A stretch of 64,000 nt of DNA, from assembly GCF_015355785.1 (NCBI RefSeq), contig NZ_JADKYW010000003.1, positions 1-64,000 on the forward strand, in the 5' to 3' direction. Positions 50,777-60,474 of the stretch are shown here, piece by piece. Each line of letters starts with the position of its first letter. Within the stretch, counting starts at the first letter, position 1. The notes under the pieces were generated by a model. That model was not told the origin of the DNA and ran no database searches. It worked only from the letters and a program-made list of their open reading frames with translations. A program made the translations under genes and the position numbers. Source of the DNA: Arthrobacter gandavensis. Lineage in GTDB: Bacteria; Actinomycetota; Actinomycetes; Actinomycetales; Micrococcaceae.

Positions 50777-51378
50777 GCGCCGGGACCCGGGTTCCCGCGG
50801 GCACCGGCCCGCAGCTTGATGGCCTGCACCACGTAGTCCAGGCCGGTCACAACGGTGACTGCGACCGCGGCGGCCATGACGGTGGCACTGATCCACCAGG
50901 CCCACTCCCCCAGCCAGGATGTCAGTGGAAGCAGGAACAGGAAGATGGCGAAGGTTTGGATGACGGTCTTGAGCTTCCCCCCGCGGGAGGCCGCCATGAC
51001 CCCGTAGCGGATCACCACGAAACGCATCACGGTGATGCCGATTTCACGGACGAGGATCACGATCGTCACCCACCACCAGAGTTCGCCCAGGATGGAGAGC
51101 ATGACCAGCGCGGAGCCAATCAGCAGCTTGTCCGCAATCGGGTCGGCAATCTTGCCGAAGTCGGTGATCAGCCCCCGGCTGCGGGCAAGGTCGCCGTCGA
51201 GCTTGTCGGTGTAGATAGCCACGGCGAAGGTAGCCACCGCCAGCCAGCGGAAGAGTCCGTCCCTGCCGTCGTCGGCCACCAGGAACCAGATAAACAGGGG
51301 CACCAGGACGATGCGGATGATCGTCAGGACGTTGGCGATGTTGAGGGTGGGTACCCGCTCGGTTCCAGAATTGCTCAC
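50773..51378 (-). CDS. pgsA: CDP-diacylglycerol-glycerol-3-phosphate 3-phosphatidyltransferase
   Basis: Integral membrane enzyme (201 residues, about six helices) of phospholipid synthesis. The CDP-alcohol phosphotransferase motif is complete: D58, D61-G62, A65-R66, G75, D79 and D83 in [14 protein letters not shown] and [11 protein letters not shown]. It is 19 bases after ftsK and overlaps cinA, so ftsK-pgsA-cinA probably form one operon. Confidence 0.92.
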   Translation of the reverse strand: MSNSGTERVPTLNIANVLTIIRIVLVPLFIWFLVADDGRDGLFRWLAVATFAVAIYTDKLDGDLARSRGLITDFGKIADPIADKLLIGSALVMLSILGELWWWVTIVILVREIGITVMRFVVIRYGVMAASRGGKLKTVIQTFAIFLFLLPLTSWLGEWAWWISATVMAAAVAVTVVTGLDYVVQAIKLRAGARGNPGPGA

Positions 51379-51397
51379 AAAACCAGCCTAACCGGAT

Positions 51398-54256
51398 TCA
51401 GCGCCCGGTGAGGTTCCAGGCGTCCTCGGAACCTTCACCGTCATCGCCGGACCCTTCCTCGCCGTCGTAATAATCCTGCGCCTGCGGCCGCGAGTCCAGG
51501 TCCTGCGCCACCAGGTCAACGGGGCCGCCGGACTCGAAGCCCTGGTTGACGTTGGCGTTGTCCGCCAGCGCCGCAACCTCCGCCGCCTCCGGACCTGCCA
51601 GCGCTTCCCCGCCCTGGATCGCTGCCAGCGTTGCCGCCAGGTCGTCCGGCTTCACCAGCACGTCCCGTGCCTTGGAACCTTCGGAGGGACCAACGACGCC
51701 GCGCGACTCGAGCAGGTCCATGAGGCGCCCGGCCTTGGCGAAGCCGACGCGCAGCTTGCGCTGGAGCATGGACGTGGAGCCGAACTGCGTGGTGACTACC
51801 AGTTCGGTGGCCTGCAGCAGGACGTCGAGGTCGTCTCCAATGTCGTCGTCGATCTGCTTCTTCGGCGCCGTGACGGTGACGTCCTCGCGGTACGTGGCCT
51901 GCAGCTGGTTCTTGACGTGCTCCACCACGCGGTGGATCTCAGATTCGGTGACCCAGGCACCCTGGACGCGGATTGGCTTGTTGGAGCCCATCGGCAGGAA
52001 CAGGGCGTCGCCCTGGCCCAGCAGCTTCTCGGCACCGGGCTGGTCAAGGACCACGCGGGAGTCGGTGACCGAGGACGTAGCGAACGCCATGCGGGACGGA
52101 ACGTTGGCCTTGATCAGGCCGGTGACGACGTCGACGGACGGGCGCTGCGTGGCCAGCACCAGGTGGATGCCGGCGGCACGGGCCAGCTGCGTGATGCGCA
52201 CGATCGAGTCTTCGACGTCCCTTGGGGCGACCATCATCAGGTCCGCGAGTTCGTCCACGATCACCAGCAGGTACGGGTAGGGCTTCAGGACGCGCTTGGA
52301 GCCGGCCGGCGGCACTACCTTGCCGTTGCGGACCGCCTTGTTGAAGTCGTCGATGTGCTTGTAGCCGAAGTTCGCGAGGTCGTCATAGCGGGTGTCCATT
52401 TCCCGGACCACCCACTGCAGCGCCTCGGCGGCCTTCTTCGGGTTGGTGATGATGGGAGTGATCAGGTGCGGAACACCTTCATAGGCGGTCAGTTCCACGC
52501 GCTTGGGGTCCACCATGACCATGCGCACCTCGTCCGGGGTTGAACGCATGAGGATCGAGGTGATCATCGAGTTCACGAAGGAGGATTTGCCGGCACCGGT
52601 TGCACCGGCCACCAGCAGGTGGGGCATCTTGGCCAGGTTCGCGACGACGAACCCGCCCTCGACGTCCTTGCCCACACCCATGACCATGGGGTGCTCGGTC
52701 TTGCGGGCGGCGTTGGAACGCAGCACGTCGCCCAGGGCGACGACTTCCTTGTCCGCGTTGGGAATCTCGATGCCGATGGCGGACTTGCCCGGAATGGGCG
52801 AAAGGATCCGCACGTCGGAGCTGGCGACGGCGTAGGAGATGTTCTTGGACAGCGCCGTCACGCGTTCCACCTTGGTGCCTTCGCCCAGTTCGATTTCGTA
52901 CCGGGTGACGGTCGGCCCGCGGGAGAATCCGGTGACCTTGGCATCAACGTTGAACTGCTCAAGGGTACGTGTCAGCGCAGCGACGACGGCGTCGTTGGCT
53001 TCGGAACGTTCCTTGGCGGGCGGGCCGGAGGGCAGGAACTCCGACGGCGGAAGGGTGTAGGTCACGTCCCCAGAAAGCTGCAGCTGTTCGGTGCGCTGCG
53101 GGATGGGGGCCGACGGCGGCACGTGCGCCACGGGGCGGGACGGCACCGGGGGTACCGGCGGCGCGGCTACCAGGGAAGCGGCTGCCTCGGGAACCAGTGA
53201 AATGGCTTCCGTAGGCGGTTCGGCGTCTTCCAGGCCTTGGTCGCGGCGAAGCTTCTGGGTGGCAAGTTCGGACTTGGTGGGCCGGCGGACGCCCGGCGGA
53301 ACCTGCGGCTCGGCTGCGGCGGCGGCTTCGGCCCGCTCTTCCTCATCCCGCAGCAGGGCTGCTTCGAAGGCCTCGTCCCCGGCAAAACCGTCGTTGTGCT
53401 CCGGCTCGGCTTCCTTCTTGGCGCGGCCAAAGCGGCGTTCCTTTTTGGGCTTGGCAGGACGGTCCGAGGCGTAGAGGTAGCTCTGGTCGTGGGCCTCGGG
53501 ATCGTCGTCCGCGAGGTCCTGCCCCATGAGGTGCTCGTACAGGGCCCGCAGCCGCAGCGGAATGTGCCGGAACGGCGTCGCAGTAACGATCAGGACGGAG
53601 ATGAAGACCAGCAGCGAGAGCAGGATGATGACCGGCCACCTGGTGACAGCGGAGGAAAGCGGCCCGGCTACCAGGAATCCGACGATTCCTCCGGACACCC
53701 AGAGGCGCTCGAACCCGTCGGAAAGCGCGGGGGCCCCGCCGATCAGGTGCGTGAGGCCCGCCCCCGCGCAGGCCATGATGGTCAGGCCGATGCTGATGCG
53801 GCCGTTGGCCCGGTGCCGTTCCGGATACCGGAAGAGCCGCACTGAGGCGGTCAGGAGCATAAAGGGCAGGATCACCGCCATCCAGCCAAAGGTGCCTGCG
53901 GCGCCGGCGTGGATCACGTCCGCGACGGGCCCGCGGAGTGCCCACCACTCAACGGTGGCGATGAGCAGCGCGGAGAGGATCAGGAAGAAGCCGGTTCCGT
54001 CCCGGCGGATCTGCCGGTCCGGTACGACGTCGGTGCCCAGTTTGCGGACTCCGGCGCCGACGATGCGGGCAACGCCCATCCAGGCGCCCTGCACCGCGCG
54101 CAGCGGAAGCGGAAGCGTCTCTTCGGGCTGGCCCTTGGCCGGGGTGCGGCTGGCAGGCTTCCCGCGCTGCGCGGACTTCCCGCCGCCGCGGGCTGGAGTC
54201 CGGCTGGAGGAACTGCCGCGCGCGGCAGGGGAAGTACGAGTCGCCATACGTGCCAC
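51398..54256 (-). CDS. ftsK: DNA translocase FtsK/SpoIIIE
   Basis: A 952-residue membrane-anchored motor that clears the chromosome from the septum. The N-terminus has a basic disordered part, then about four to five membrane helices (about 85-230). An acidic linker reaches about 400. The motor has Walker A in VAGATGAGKSSFVNS (about residue 552) and Walker B in VIVDELADLMM. The C-terminal gamma domain (LQRKLRVGFAKAGRLMD) recognises KOPS/SRS-type DNA. The last ~60 residues are an acidic tail. Confidence 0.96.
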   Translation of the reverse strand: MARMATRTSPAARGSSSSRTPARGGGKSAQRGKPASRTPAKGQPEETLPLPLRAVQGAWMGVARIVGAGVRKLGTDVVPDRQIRRDGTGFFLILSALLIATVEWWALRGPVADVIHAGAAGTFGWMAVILPFMLLTASVRLFRYPERHRANGRISIGLTIMACAGAGLTHLIGGAPALSDGFERLWVSGGIVGFLVAGPLSSAVTRWPVIILLSLLVFISVLIVTATPFRHIPLRLRALYEHLMGQDLADDDPEAHDQSYLYASDRPAKPKKERRFGRAKKEAEPEHNDGFAGDEAFEAALLRDEEERAEAAAAAEPQVPPGVRRPTKSELATQKLRRDQGLEDAEPPTEAISLVPEAAASLVAAPPVPPVPSRPVAHVPPSAPIPQRTEQLQLSGDVTYTLPPSEFLPSGPPAKERSEANDAVVAALTRTLEQFNVDAKVTGFSRGPTVTRYEIELGEGTKVERVTALSKNISYAVASSDVRILSPIPGKSAIGIEIPNADKEVVALGDVLRSNAARKTEHPMVMGVGKDVEGGFVVANLAKMPHLLVAGATGAGKSSFVNSMITSILMRSTPDEVRMVMVDPKRVELTAYEGVPHLITPIITNPKKAAEALQWVVREMDTRYDDLANFGYKHIDDFNKAVRNGKVVPPAGSKRVLKPYPYLLVIVDELADLMMVAPRDVEDSIVRITQLARAAGIHLVLATQRPSVDVVTGLIKANVPSRMAFATSSVTDSRVVLDQPGAEKLLGQGDALFLPMGSNKPIRVQGAWVTESEIHRVVEHVKNQLQATYREDVTVTAPKKQIDDDIGDDLDVLLQATELVVTTQFGSTSMLQRKLRVGFAKAGRLMDLLESRGVVGPSEGSKARDVLVKPDDLAATLAAIQGGEALAGPEAAEVAALADNANVNQGFESGGPVDLVAQDLDSRPQAQDYYDGEEGSGDDGEGSEDAWNLTGR

Positions 54257-54308
54257 GCTACCGGACAGCGGGGAAAATCAGGCGAATATACGCGCCAAAC
54301 AGGCGCTC

Positions 54309-54344
54309 TTCCTTCCCCGGACAGGAGCCCGTCCGGGGAAGGAA
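54309..54344 (-). terminator. Terminator after the RNase J gene
   Basis: A perfect 14-bp stem (54309-54322 with 54331-54344; arm TTCCTTCCCCGGAC) with an 8-base loop lies 12 bases after the minus-strand RNase J stop and 52 bases upstream of ftsK. Confidence 0.8.
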
Positions 54345-54356
54345 TTCGGCCGGAGC

Positions 54357-56048
54357 CTAGGCCTCGAGGACCACCGGAACGATCATCGGGCGGCGGCGGA
54401 GCCTGCGGTTGACCCAGGTTCCAACCACGCGGCGGACAACCTGCTGCAGCTGGTAGGCAGTGTGGTCCCGGTTGGAGGTCACGGCCTCTTCGAGGGCCTT
54501 GCTGATCTTGGGCTTGATCTCGTTGAACACCGCGTCGTCCTCGGCGAAGCCGCGGGCATGGATCTCCGGACCGGACACGATGGTGCCGGTGCTGCGGTTC
54601 ACCACGGTGATGACGGAGATGAAGCCTTCCTCACCAAGAATCCTGCGGTCCTTGAGGTCGGTGTCGGTAATCTCGCCGACGCTCGATCCGTCCACGTAGA
54701 CGAAGCCGCAGTCGATTGCGCCGACGACCTTTGCCTTGCCGTTCACCAGGTCCACGACGGTGCCGTCGTCGGCCAGGATGATGTTCTCTTCCGGGACGCC
54801 CGTTTGGACCGCGAGCTTGCCGTTGGCGATCAGGTGCCGGGTCTCGCCGTGCACGGGCATGGCGTTCTTCGGCTTGAGGATGTTGTACGTGTACAGCAGT
54901 TCCCCGGCGGAGGCGTGCCCGGAGACGTGGATCTTGGCGGTGCCCTTGTGCACGACGTCCGCGCCGAGCTTCATGAGGCCGTTGATGACCCGGAAGACCG
55001 CGTTCTCGTTGCCCGGAATCAGGGACGAGGCGAGGATGACGGTGTCGCCCTTGCCGATGCTGATCCGGTGGTCGCCGTTGGCCATGCGGGACAGTGCTGC
55101 CATCGGTTCGCCCTGCGACCCGGTGGACATGAGGACCAGCTTGTGGTCCGGCATGTTGTCCACGTTCTTCAGGTCCACCAGGATGCCGTCGGGGACGTGC
55201 AGGTAGCCGAGCTTCTCCGCGATGGCCATATTGCGGACCATTGAGCGGCCCACGAAGCAGACCTTGCGCCCGTGGGCTGCAGCGGCGTCGAGCACCTGCT
55301 GCACGCGGTGGATGTGGGAGGAGAAGGAAGCGACGATGATGCGCTTCTTGACCTTGCCGAAGAGCTCTTCGAGCACCGGGCCGATTGCCCCCTCCGGGGA
55401 GGTGAAGCCCGGGACGTCCGCGTTGGTGGAGTCCGCCATGTAGAGGTCCACGCCTTCCTCGCCCAGGCGGGCGAAGGCGCGGAGGTCCGTGATGCGTCCG
55501 TCCAGCGGCAGCTGGTCCATCTTGAAGTCGCCGGTGTGCAGGACATTGCCTGCACGGGTGCGGATAAAGACTGCGAGGGCGTCCGGGATGGAGTGGTTGA
55601 CGGCCACGAATTCGCATTCGAAGGGACCGAACTGCTCAACCTGGCCTTCCTTCACCGTCAGGGTGAAGGGCTTGATGCGGTGCTCCTGCAGTTTCGCTTC
55701 GATCAGTGCGAGCGTCAGCTGCGAACCGATCAGCGGAATGTCCTTCTTCAGGCGCAGCAGATAGGGAACCGCTCCAATGTGGTCCTCGTGGCCGTGGGTG
55801 AGCACTACGCCCACCACGTCGTCCAAACGGTCCTCAATGTAGGAGAAGTCCGGCAGGATCAGGTCGACGCCGGGCTGGGTCTCTTCGGGGAAGAGCACCC
55901 CGCAGTCAACAATGAGCAGTTTGCCGTCGATCTCGAAGACGGCCATGTTGCGGCCGATTTCTCCAAGTCCTCCCAGCGGAACGATTCGCAGCGTTCCGTC
56001 TTTGAGGCGGGGAGGTGTTCGCAGAGCGTTGTCCGCAGCTTCAATCAT
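54357..56048 (-). CDS. rnj: Ribonuclease J
   Basis: Metallo-beta-lactamase/beta-CASP ribonuclease with exo- and endonuclease roles in mRNA decay and rRNA maturation. It has 563 residues. The zinc site is HGHEDHIGAVPY (about 85-96), with further beta-CASP motifs such as VSGHASAGELL and HGETRHL. It begins 6 bases after dapA, an arrangement conserved in actinobacteria. Confidence 0.95.
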   Translation of the reverse strand: MIEAADNALRTPPRLKDGTLRIVPLGGLGEIGRNMAVFEIDGKLLIVDCGVLFPEETQPGVDLILPDFSYIEDRLDDVVGVVLTHGHEDHIGAVPYLLRLKKDIPLIGSQLTLALIEAKLQEHRIKPFTLTVKEGQVEQFGPFECEFVAVNHSIPDALAVFIRTRAGNVLHTGDFKMDQLPLDGRITDLRAFARLGEEGVDLYMADSTNADVPGFTSPEGAIGPVLEELFGKVKKRIIVASFSSHIHRVQQVLDAAAAHGRKVCFVGRSMVRNMAIAEKLGYLHVPDGILVDLKNVDNMPDHKLVLMSTGSQGEPMAALSRMANGDHRISIGKGDTVILASSLIPGNENAVFRVINGLMKLGADVVHKGTAKIHVSGHASAGELLYTYNILKPKNAMPVHGETRHLIANGKLAVQTGVPEENIILADDGTVVDLVNGKAKVVGAIDCGFVYVDGSSVGEITDTDLKDRRILGEEGFISVITVVNRSTGTIVSGPEIHARGFAEDDAVFNEIKPKISKALEEAVTSNRDHTAYQLQQVVRRVVGTWVNRRLRRRPMIVPVVLEA

Positions 56049-56054
56049 GTTTTA

Positions 56055-56975
56055 TTACGCCTTGTCCTGGGAAAAGTCCCATCCTGCTTCGGCCAGGTCC
56101 GCCAGGACAGCTTCCATTTCGATGGCGTCGGGAGCAACCAGCGGCAGGCGTACTGCGGCGTTGGGGATCACTCCCTGCATCTTCAGGATCTGCTTGGCGG
56201 AAATGGCACCTGGTATGTGTGTCATTACGGCTCGCACTACCGGATCCAGGTCAAAGTGGATCCTGCGGGCCTTGTCGAAATCTCCTGCGGCGGCCGCGTC
56301 GACGAGGGCGCGGAACGCGCCGGTGGCAACGTGGGCGCTGACGCTGACGACGCCGGCCGCTCCGGCTACCATCCACGGCAGCGTCAGTCCGTCGTCACCG
56401 GCGTAGACGTCAAGCGTCGTGTTGGCCAGGACGCGGGTTACGGCCGCGAAATCGGCCTTGGCATCCTTGAGTGCCAGGACCTTGGGGTTTTCCGCGAGGC
56501 GGAACATCGTCTCTGTGGCGATGGGGATCCCGGCGCGGCCCGGGATGTCGTAAATCATGATGGGCAGGTCGCTCGCCTCCGACACGGCGTCGAAGTGCGC
56601 AATCACGCCCGCCTGCGTCGGCTTGTTGTAGTAGGGCGTCACTACCAGCTGGCCGTCGGCACCTGCGCGCTCGGCACGGCGGGCCATCTCCACGGAGTGG
56701 GAAGTGTGGTTGGTTCCGGTACCGGCAATGACCTTCGCCCGGCCGCCGACAGTCTGCGCCACTACACGGAAAAGGTCTTCCTTTTCGCTGTCCTCAAGAG
56801 TGGAGGTCTCGCCGGTTGTCCCGGATACAACCAGGCCGTCGCAGCCGTCCTCGACCAGCTTGTTGGCAAGGAACGCAGTGGCGTCGAAGTCGACTTCTCC
56901 GTCTGCAGTGAAAGGGGTGACCATGGCGGTCACCAGGGTTCCAAACGGACGGGAACGAATATCAGAGTCTGCCAT
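56055..56975 (-). CDS. dapA: 4-hydroxy-tetrahydrodipicolinate synthase
   Basis: First committed enzyme of the diaminopimelate branch, condensing pyruvate with aspartate semialdehyde. It has 306 residues. VSGTTGETSTLEDSEK, TPYYNKPTQAG (with catalytic tyrosine) and LKDAKAD (Schiff-base lysine) are intact. ATG 56975 gives the standard N-terminus. TAACGT lies seven bases upstream and no ribosome site is seen, so it may be leaderless. The longer frame to 57161 overlaps the divergent gene and was rejected. Confidence 0.95.
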   Translation of the reverse strand: MADSDIRSRPFGTLVTAMVTPFTADGEVDFDATAFLANKLVEDGCDGLVVSGTTGETSTLEDSEKEDLFRVVAQTVGGRAKVIAGTGTNHTSHSVEMARRAERAGADGQLVVTPYYNKPTQAGVIAHFDAVSEASDLPIMIYDIPGRAGIPIATETMFRLAENPKVLALKDAKADFAAVTRVLANTTLDVYAGDDGLTLPWMVAGAAGVVSVSAHVATGAFRALVDAAAAGDFDKARRIHFDLDPVVRAVMTHIPGAISAKQILKMQGVIPNAAVRLPLVAPDAIEMEAVLADLAEAGWDFSQDKA

Positions 56976-57064
56976 GGGTAAAACGTTACCTGTTGGAGCT
57001 GCGAATGGGACAAACGGACACCCTCGCAGCCCTGGCCGTCCGGTCCCTGTGAGACGATTCTGGA

Positions 57065-58237
57065 ATGAGCAGAACGCGTCTGACGGGCATCGATGCGGCC
57101 CGCGGGGTGGCGCTGCTGGGCATGATGTCCACCCACATTTTCCCGTTGTACGATCCGGCAACGGGTGAACCCACGTTCGTTGCGCTGGCTTTCTCCGGCC
57201 GGGCCTCTGCCCTGTTCGCCGTCGTGGCCGGAATCGGCCTCGCCCTGCTCACCGGCGGGATGAACCCGGGAACCGGACCCTCGCCCGGTGCCAGCCGGCG
57301 CGGCATCGCAGCCCGTGCGGTGGTGATCGCACTGGTGGGCCTGCTGCTGGGCGGGCTGGACACCTCCATTGCCATCATCCTGTTCCATTACGCCGTGCTG
57401 TTCCTGATGGTGCTTCCCTTCATCTCCATGCCGCTGGGCAGGCTCGCAGCGTGGGCGGGCGCGTGGATCTGCTTCTCCCCCGTACTGGCGTACCTGGTGC
57501 GGCCCTGGCTGCAGGAGAACATCAACCCTCCGGACGTGGGCGGGAACATTACCTGGGAGCACTTCGCCGAACCTGCCACCCTCGCCGCCGACGTGTTCTT
57601 CACCGGTTTCTATCCCACTGTGCAGTGGCTGAGCTACCTGTTGGTGGGGATGGTCATCGGCCGTTTGGACCTGCGGACCCTGCCGGTGCAGGCGGGCCTG
57701 GTGATCGGCGGGATCTTCGCGGCGGTGGCCGCCAAGTACGTCAGTGCCTACCTGCTCGTCGATGCAGGAGGCTTCGCGGAACTGCTGGCAACCGAGTCCG
57801 GCCAGCGCTGGCCCATCGGCCGGATGCTGGAGGCCAACCTCACCGGAGTCGAGCAGTCCGGGTCCTGGTGGTGGCTGGCCGTCAGCGCACCGCATTCGGG
57901 AACCACCCTGGACCTGCTGCACACCTGCGGCACGTCAGCCGCCGTCGTCGGAGTCTGCCTGCTGCTGACGCGGGCACGCCCGAACCTGCTGCTGCCGCTC
58001 TCCGCCGCAGGCGCCATGACCCTCACGCTCTACAGCATGCACATCTGGGTGATGGCGCTCGTTGACGCGCAGGATGCGCCGCTGGACCCGTCCTGGGTGT
58101 TCTGGCTGCAGGCCGCCGCGGCAGTACCGCTTGGAATTGCCTTCTTCAAGCTCGGATCCCGCGGACCCTTGGAAACCGTGGCTTCGGGTGCCTCAAGGCT
58201 GGCGCGGGACGGGAAACTCACCGGAGAGCGGCATTAG
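57065..58237 (+). CDS. Membrane protein with HGSNAT/DUF1624-like acyltransferase domain
   Basis: A 390-residue polytopic protein with about ten helices. The N-terminus (LTGIDAARGVALLGMMSTHIFPL) is the signature of the heparan-alpha-glucosaminide N-acetyltransferase-like/DUF418 group, with the conserved Asp-x-x-Arg-Gly and a later histidine. The members move acyl groups across membranes, but the substrate here is unknown. It is divergent from dapA and is followed only 37 bases later by the 3' end of a minus-strand gene. Confidence 0.8.
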   Translation: MSRTRLTGIDAARGVALLGMMSTHIFPLYDPATGEPTFVALAFSGRASALFAVVAGIGLALLTGGMNPGTGPSPGASRRGIAARAVVIALVGLLLGGLDTSIAIILFHYAVLFLMVLPFISMPLGRLAAWAGAWICFSPVLAYLVRPWLQENINPPDVGGNITWEHFAEPATLAADVFFTGFYPTVQWLSYLLVGMVIGRLDLRTLPVQAGLVIGGIFAAVAAKYVSAYLLVDAGGFAELLATESGQRWPIGRMLEANLTGVEQSGSWWWLAVSAPHSGTTLDLLHTCGTSAAVVGVCLLLTRARPNLLLPLSAAGAMTLTLYSMHIWVMALVDAQDAPLDPSWVFWLQAAAAVPLGIAFFKLGSRGPLETVASGASRLARDGKLTGERH

Positions 58238-58274
58238 GCAGCCGCGCCGGGGAGGCATCAGTTAGCCGGAACTG

Positions 58275-58757
58275 TCAGCTAGCCGGGACTGAGGCACTGA
58301 AAAGCCTGCCCGCGCGGCGCATGGACGAACGCGCGCGCCTGCGGTCCCCGGCGGCGTCGTAGGCGCAGGAAAGCCGGAACCATGCCCGCCACTGCTCAGG
58401 GTCCGCCTCGACCTCGGCCTGGTACTTGGGGAACTCGGCGTCGGCTGCTTCGCGGACAATCCGGCCTCCCGGCGTGCGCGGCAGGTCATCGACGGGCAGT
58501 CCGCCCTCGTCCGCGAGGATCCGGGCCATCTTCTCGGTCTGGACACCGAAGAGCAGCTCGCGGACCAGCGCCCACACCCCGACGGCGGGCAGGACGAAGT
58601 ACGCCGCGCCCATGGCTTTCGGAACGAGCCCGTCAGAGGTCATCAGCAGCCAGCCGCGCTGGGCGACCACAACGATGTAGAACACCAGGAGCACCGTGAC
58701 CAGCAGGACGCCGATCTTGGCCTTGTTATGGAACAGTCCGGAGAAGAAAGTGGACAA
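58275..58757 (-). CDS. Membrane protein with TPR-like tail, unknown function
   Basis: I do not recognise a named family. The 160-residue product has two membrane helices (about 15-34, IGVLLVTVLLVFYIVVVAQ; and 50-68, AAYFVLPAVGVWALV), then a soluble tail. The segment DPEQWRAWFRLSCAYDAAGDRRRARSSMRRA (split at about 120-152) resembles a tetratricopeptide helix pair. It starts 11 bases after dapB and so is probably cotranscribed with that gene. A scaffold role is possible but unproven. Confidence 0.75.
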   Translation of the reverse strand: MSTFFSGLFHNKAKIGVLLVTVLLVFYIVVVAQRGWLLMTSDGLVPKAMGAAYFVLPAVGVWALVRELLFGVQTEKMARILADEGGLPVDDLPRTPGGRIVREAADAEFPKYQAEVEADPEQWRAWFRLSCAYDAAGDRRRARSSMRRAGRLFSASVPAS

Positions 58758-58768
58758 CGCGGGTTTCC

Positions 58769-59527
58769 TTAGGCGTTCAGGTTGAGGTAGCCGTCAAGAC
58801 CGACGGTAAGGCCCGGGTGCGCGGCAACTTCGCGCAGGCCCAGGAGGACGCCGGGCATGAAGGACGCCCGGTCGTAGGAATCGTGGCGGATGGTGAGCTG
58901 CTCGCCTTCCCCTCCCAGCAGGACTTCCTGGTGGGCGACCAGCCCGCGAAGGCGAACCGAGTGCACACGGATGCCCTCGACGTCGGCACCGCGGGCACCC
59001 GGGAGCTCCTTGACGGTTGCGTCCGGCGACGCCGGGATGCCGGCCTCGGCACGGGAGGCAGCCATGAGCTCCGCGGTTCGGACGGCAGTGCCCGACGGCG
59101 CATCCACCTTGTTGGGATGGTGCAGCTCAACGATTTCCACCGATTCGAAGTACCGGGCCGCCTTGGCGGCGAATGCGGAGGCCAGCACGGAGCCGAGGGC
59201 AAAGTTCGGGGCGATCAGCACACCGGTCTCGGGGTGCCCGCCCAGCAGGGCATCCAGGCGCTCCAGCCGGCCGGCATCCCAGCCGGTGGTCCCCACGACC
59301 GCGTGCATGCCGTGCTCGACGGCGAAGCGGACGTTGGCTTCGGTACTGTCCGGTACTGTCAGGTCCACCACGTACTGCGCGCCGGCGGATACCAGGGTCT
59401 GCAGCGGGTCCTTTCGGCCAAGCGCAGCTACCAGTTCCATGTCCGGTGCCGCATCCACGGCCCGAACTGCTTCGGATCCCATGCGTCCGGTGGCTCCCAG
59501 GACCGCGACGGGCAGTTTATTGCTCAT
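58769..59527 (-). CDS. dapB: 4-hydroxy-tetrahydrodipicolinate reductase
   Basis: NAD(P)H-dependent second step of the diaminopimelate branch, 252 residues. The N-terminal VAVLGATGRMGSEAV binds the cofactor; ELHHPNKVDAPSGTAV holds the catalytic histidine pair and lysine. It begins 16 bases after moaE, so it may be read through from the molybdenum-cofactor genes. Confidence 0.95.
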   Translation of the reverse strand: MSNKLPVAVLGATGRMGSEAVRAVDAAPDMELVAALGRKDPLQTLVSAGAQYVVDLTVPDSTEANVRFAVEHGMHAVVGTTGWDAGRLERLDALLGGHPETGVLIAPNFALGSVLASAFAAKAARYFESVEIVELHHPNKVDAPSGTAVRTAELMAASRAEAGIPASPDATVKELPGARGADVEGIRVHSVRLRGLVAHQEVLLGGEGEQLTIRHDSYDRASFMPGVLLGLREVAAHPGLTVGLDGYLNLNA

Positions 59528-59543
59528 GAAACCAGATTACCGG

Positions 59544-59984
59544 TCACGCCGGGCCGTCACTGACGCCTACCCACTCCACGGTTCCGTCGGCGAAGACCTG
59601 TTCCTTCCAGATGGGCACCTCGGCCTTGACGGTATCAACCAGTTCGGAGCACGCCGCGAAGGCCGTTCCCCGGTGGGCCGAGGCCACCGCTGCCACCAGC
59701 GCGGCGTCGCCTATTTCCAGCGGCCCGGTGCGGTGCGCCGCCCAGATCCGCACGCCGTCGTACTTCGCGGCGATGCGGTCCGCAACTGCTGCGACCACCG
59801 CGGAAGCAGTGGGATGCGCACTGTAGCCCAGGGAACGGACGCCCTTGCCGCCGTCGTGGTTCCGCACGATTCCGCTGAAGGTGACGACTGCGCCTGCCTG
59901 CGGCGTCCAGACCTCGGCGTAGGCGGTCTCGGTGTCCAGGGCAGAGTCGCCGACCGTTGCGGCAACTACTTCGCTAGTGCTCAT
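59544..59984 (-). CDS. moaE: Molybdopterin synthase catalytic subunit
   Basis: A 146-residue subunit that puts sulfur into cyclic pyranopterin monophosphate together with MoaD. AVVTFSGIVRNHDGGKGV (about 31-48), IWAAHRTGPLEIGD and KAEVPIWKEQVFADGT with the active-site lysines are typical. ATG 59984 overlaps the upstream gene by 11 bases. MoaD and MoaA are not in this window. Confidence 0.93.
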   Translation of the reverse strand: MSTSEVVAATVGDSALDTETAYAEVWTPQAGAVVTFSGIVRNHDGGKGVRSLGYSAHPTASAVVAAVADRIAAKYDGVRIWAAHRTGPLEIGDAALVAAVASAHRGTAFAACSELVDTVKAEVPIWKEQVFADGTVEWVGVSDGPA

Positions 59985-60474
59985 TGATGCCCTCCAGCTG
60001 GCCGCAGATGTGTCCAAGGACCGGTTCCAGGACCTCCAGTGAATCCGTGACGCCCGAGGGCGAGCCGGGCAGGTTCAGCAGGAACGTCCGTCCGGCTGTC
60101 CCGGCGTATCCGCGGGTCAGCGCTGCCATGGGAGTCTTGGTCAGCCCGTGGGCACGCAGCGCCTCCATGATCCCGGGAACCTGGCGGTCCAGCAGCGGCA
60201 GGGTCTGTTCCGGCGTGGCGTCGGTGGGGCTGATGCCGGTGCCGCCGCTGGTGATCAGCACTGACGGTTCCAGGGCGAGCATGCGGCGCAGCGCAGCGCC
60301 AACTTCCCCGCCGTCGGGAACCACTTCGGCCAGCACTACGTCATAGCCGTGGCCGTACAGCCAGTCCTGCAGCAGCGGTCCGGCCTCATCCTGGTAGATC
60401 CCGGCAGCGGCCCGCGTGGAAGCTACCAGGATGGCGGCCGTCCGGCGCGGCGCCGGTTCGGTGCGACGGCTCAC
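59974..60474 (-). CDS. MogA/MoaB-family molybdenum cofactor protein
   Basis: A 166-residue protein with the molybdopterin-binding fold. [20 protein letters not shown] (about 76-95) is the signature, and [18 protein letters not shown] lies near the end. The family adenylates molybdopterin before metal insertion. It overlaps moaC by four bases and moaE by 11, so all three are coupled. Assignment between MogA and MoaB cannot be made from sequence alone. Confidence 0.9.
   Translation of the reverse strand: MSRRTEPAPRRTAAILVASTRAAAGIYQDEAGPLLQDWLYGHGYDVVLAEVVPDGGEVGAALRRMLALEPSVLITSGGTGISPTDATPEQTLPLLDRQVPGIMEALRAHGLTKTPMAALTRGYAGTAGRTFLLNLPGSPSGVTDSLEVLEPVLGHICGQLEGINEH

Noticed and set aside
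55272-56981. Open frame of 569 codons on the plus strand
   Set aside because: Antisense to the well-supported RNase J and dapA genes; a GC-bias shadow.
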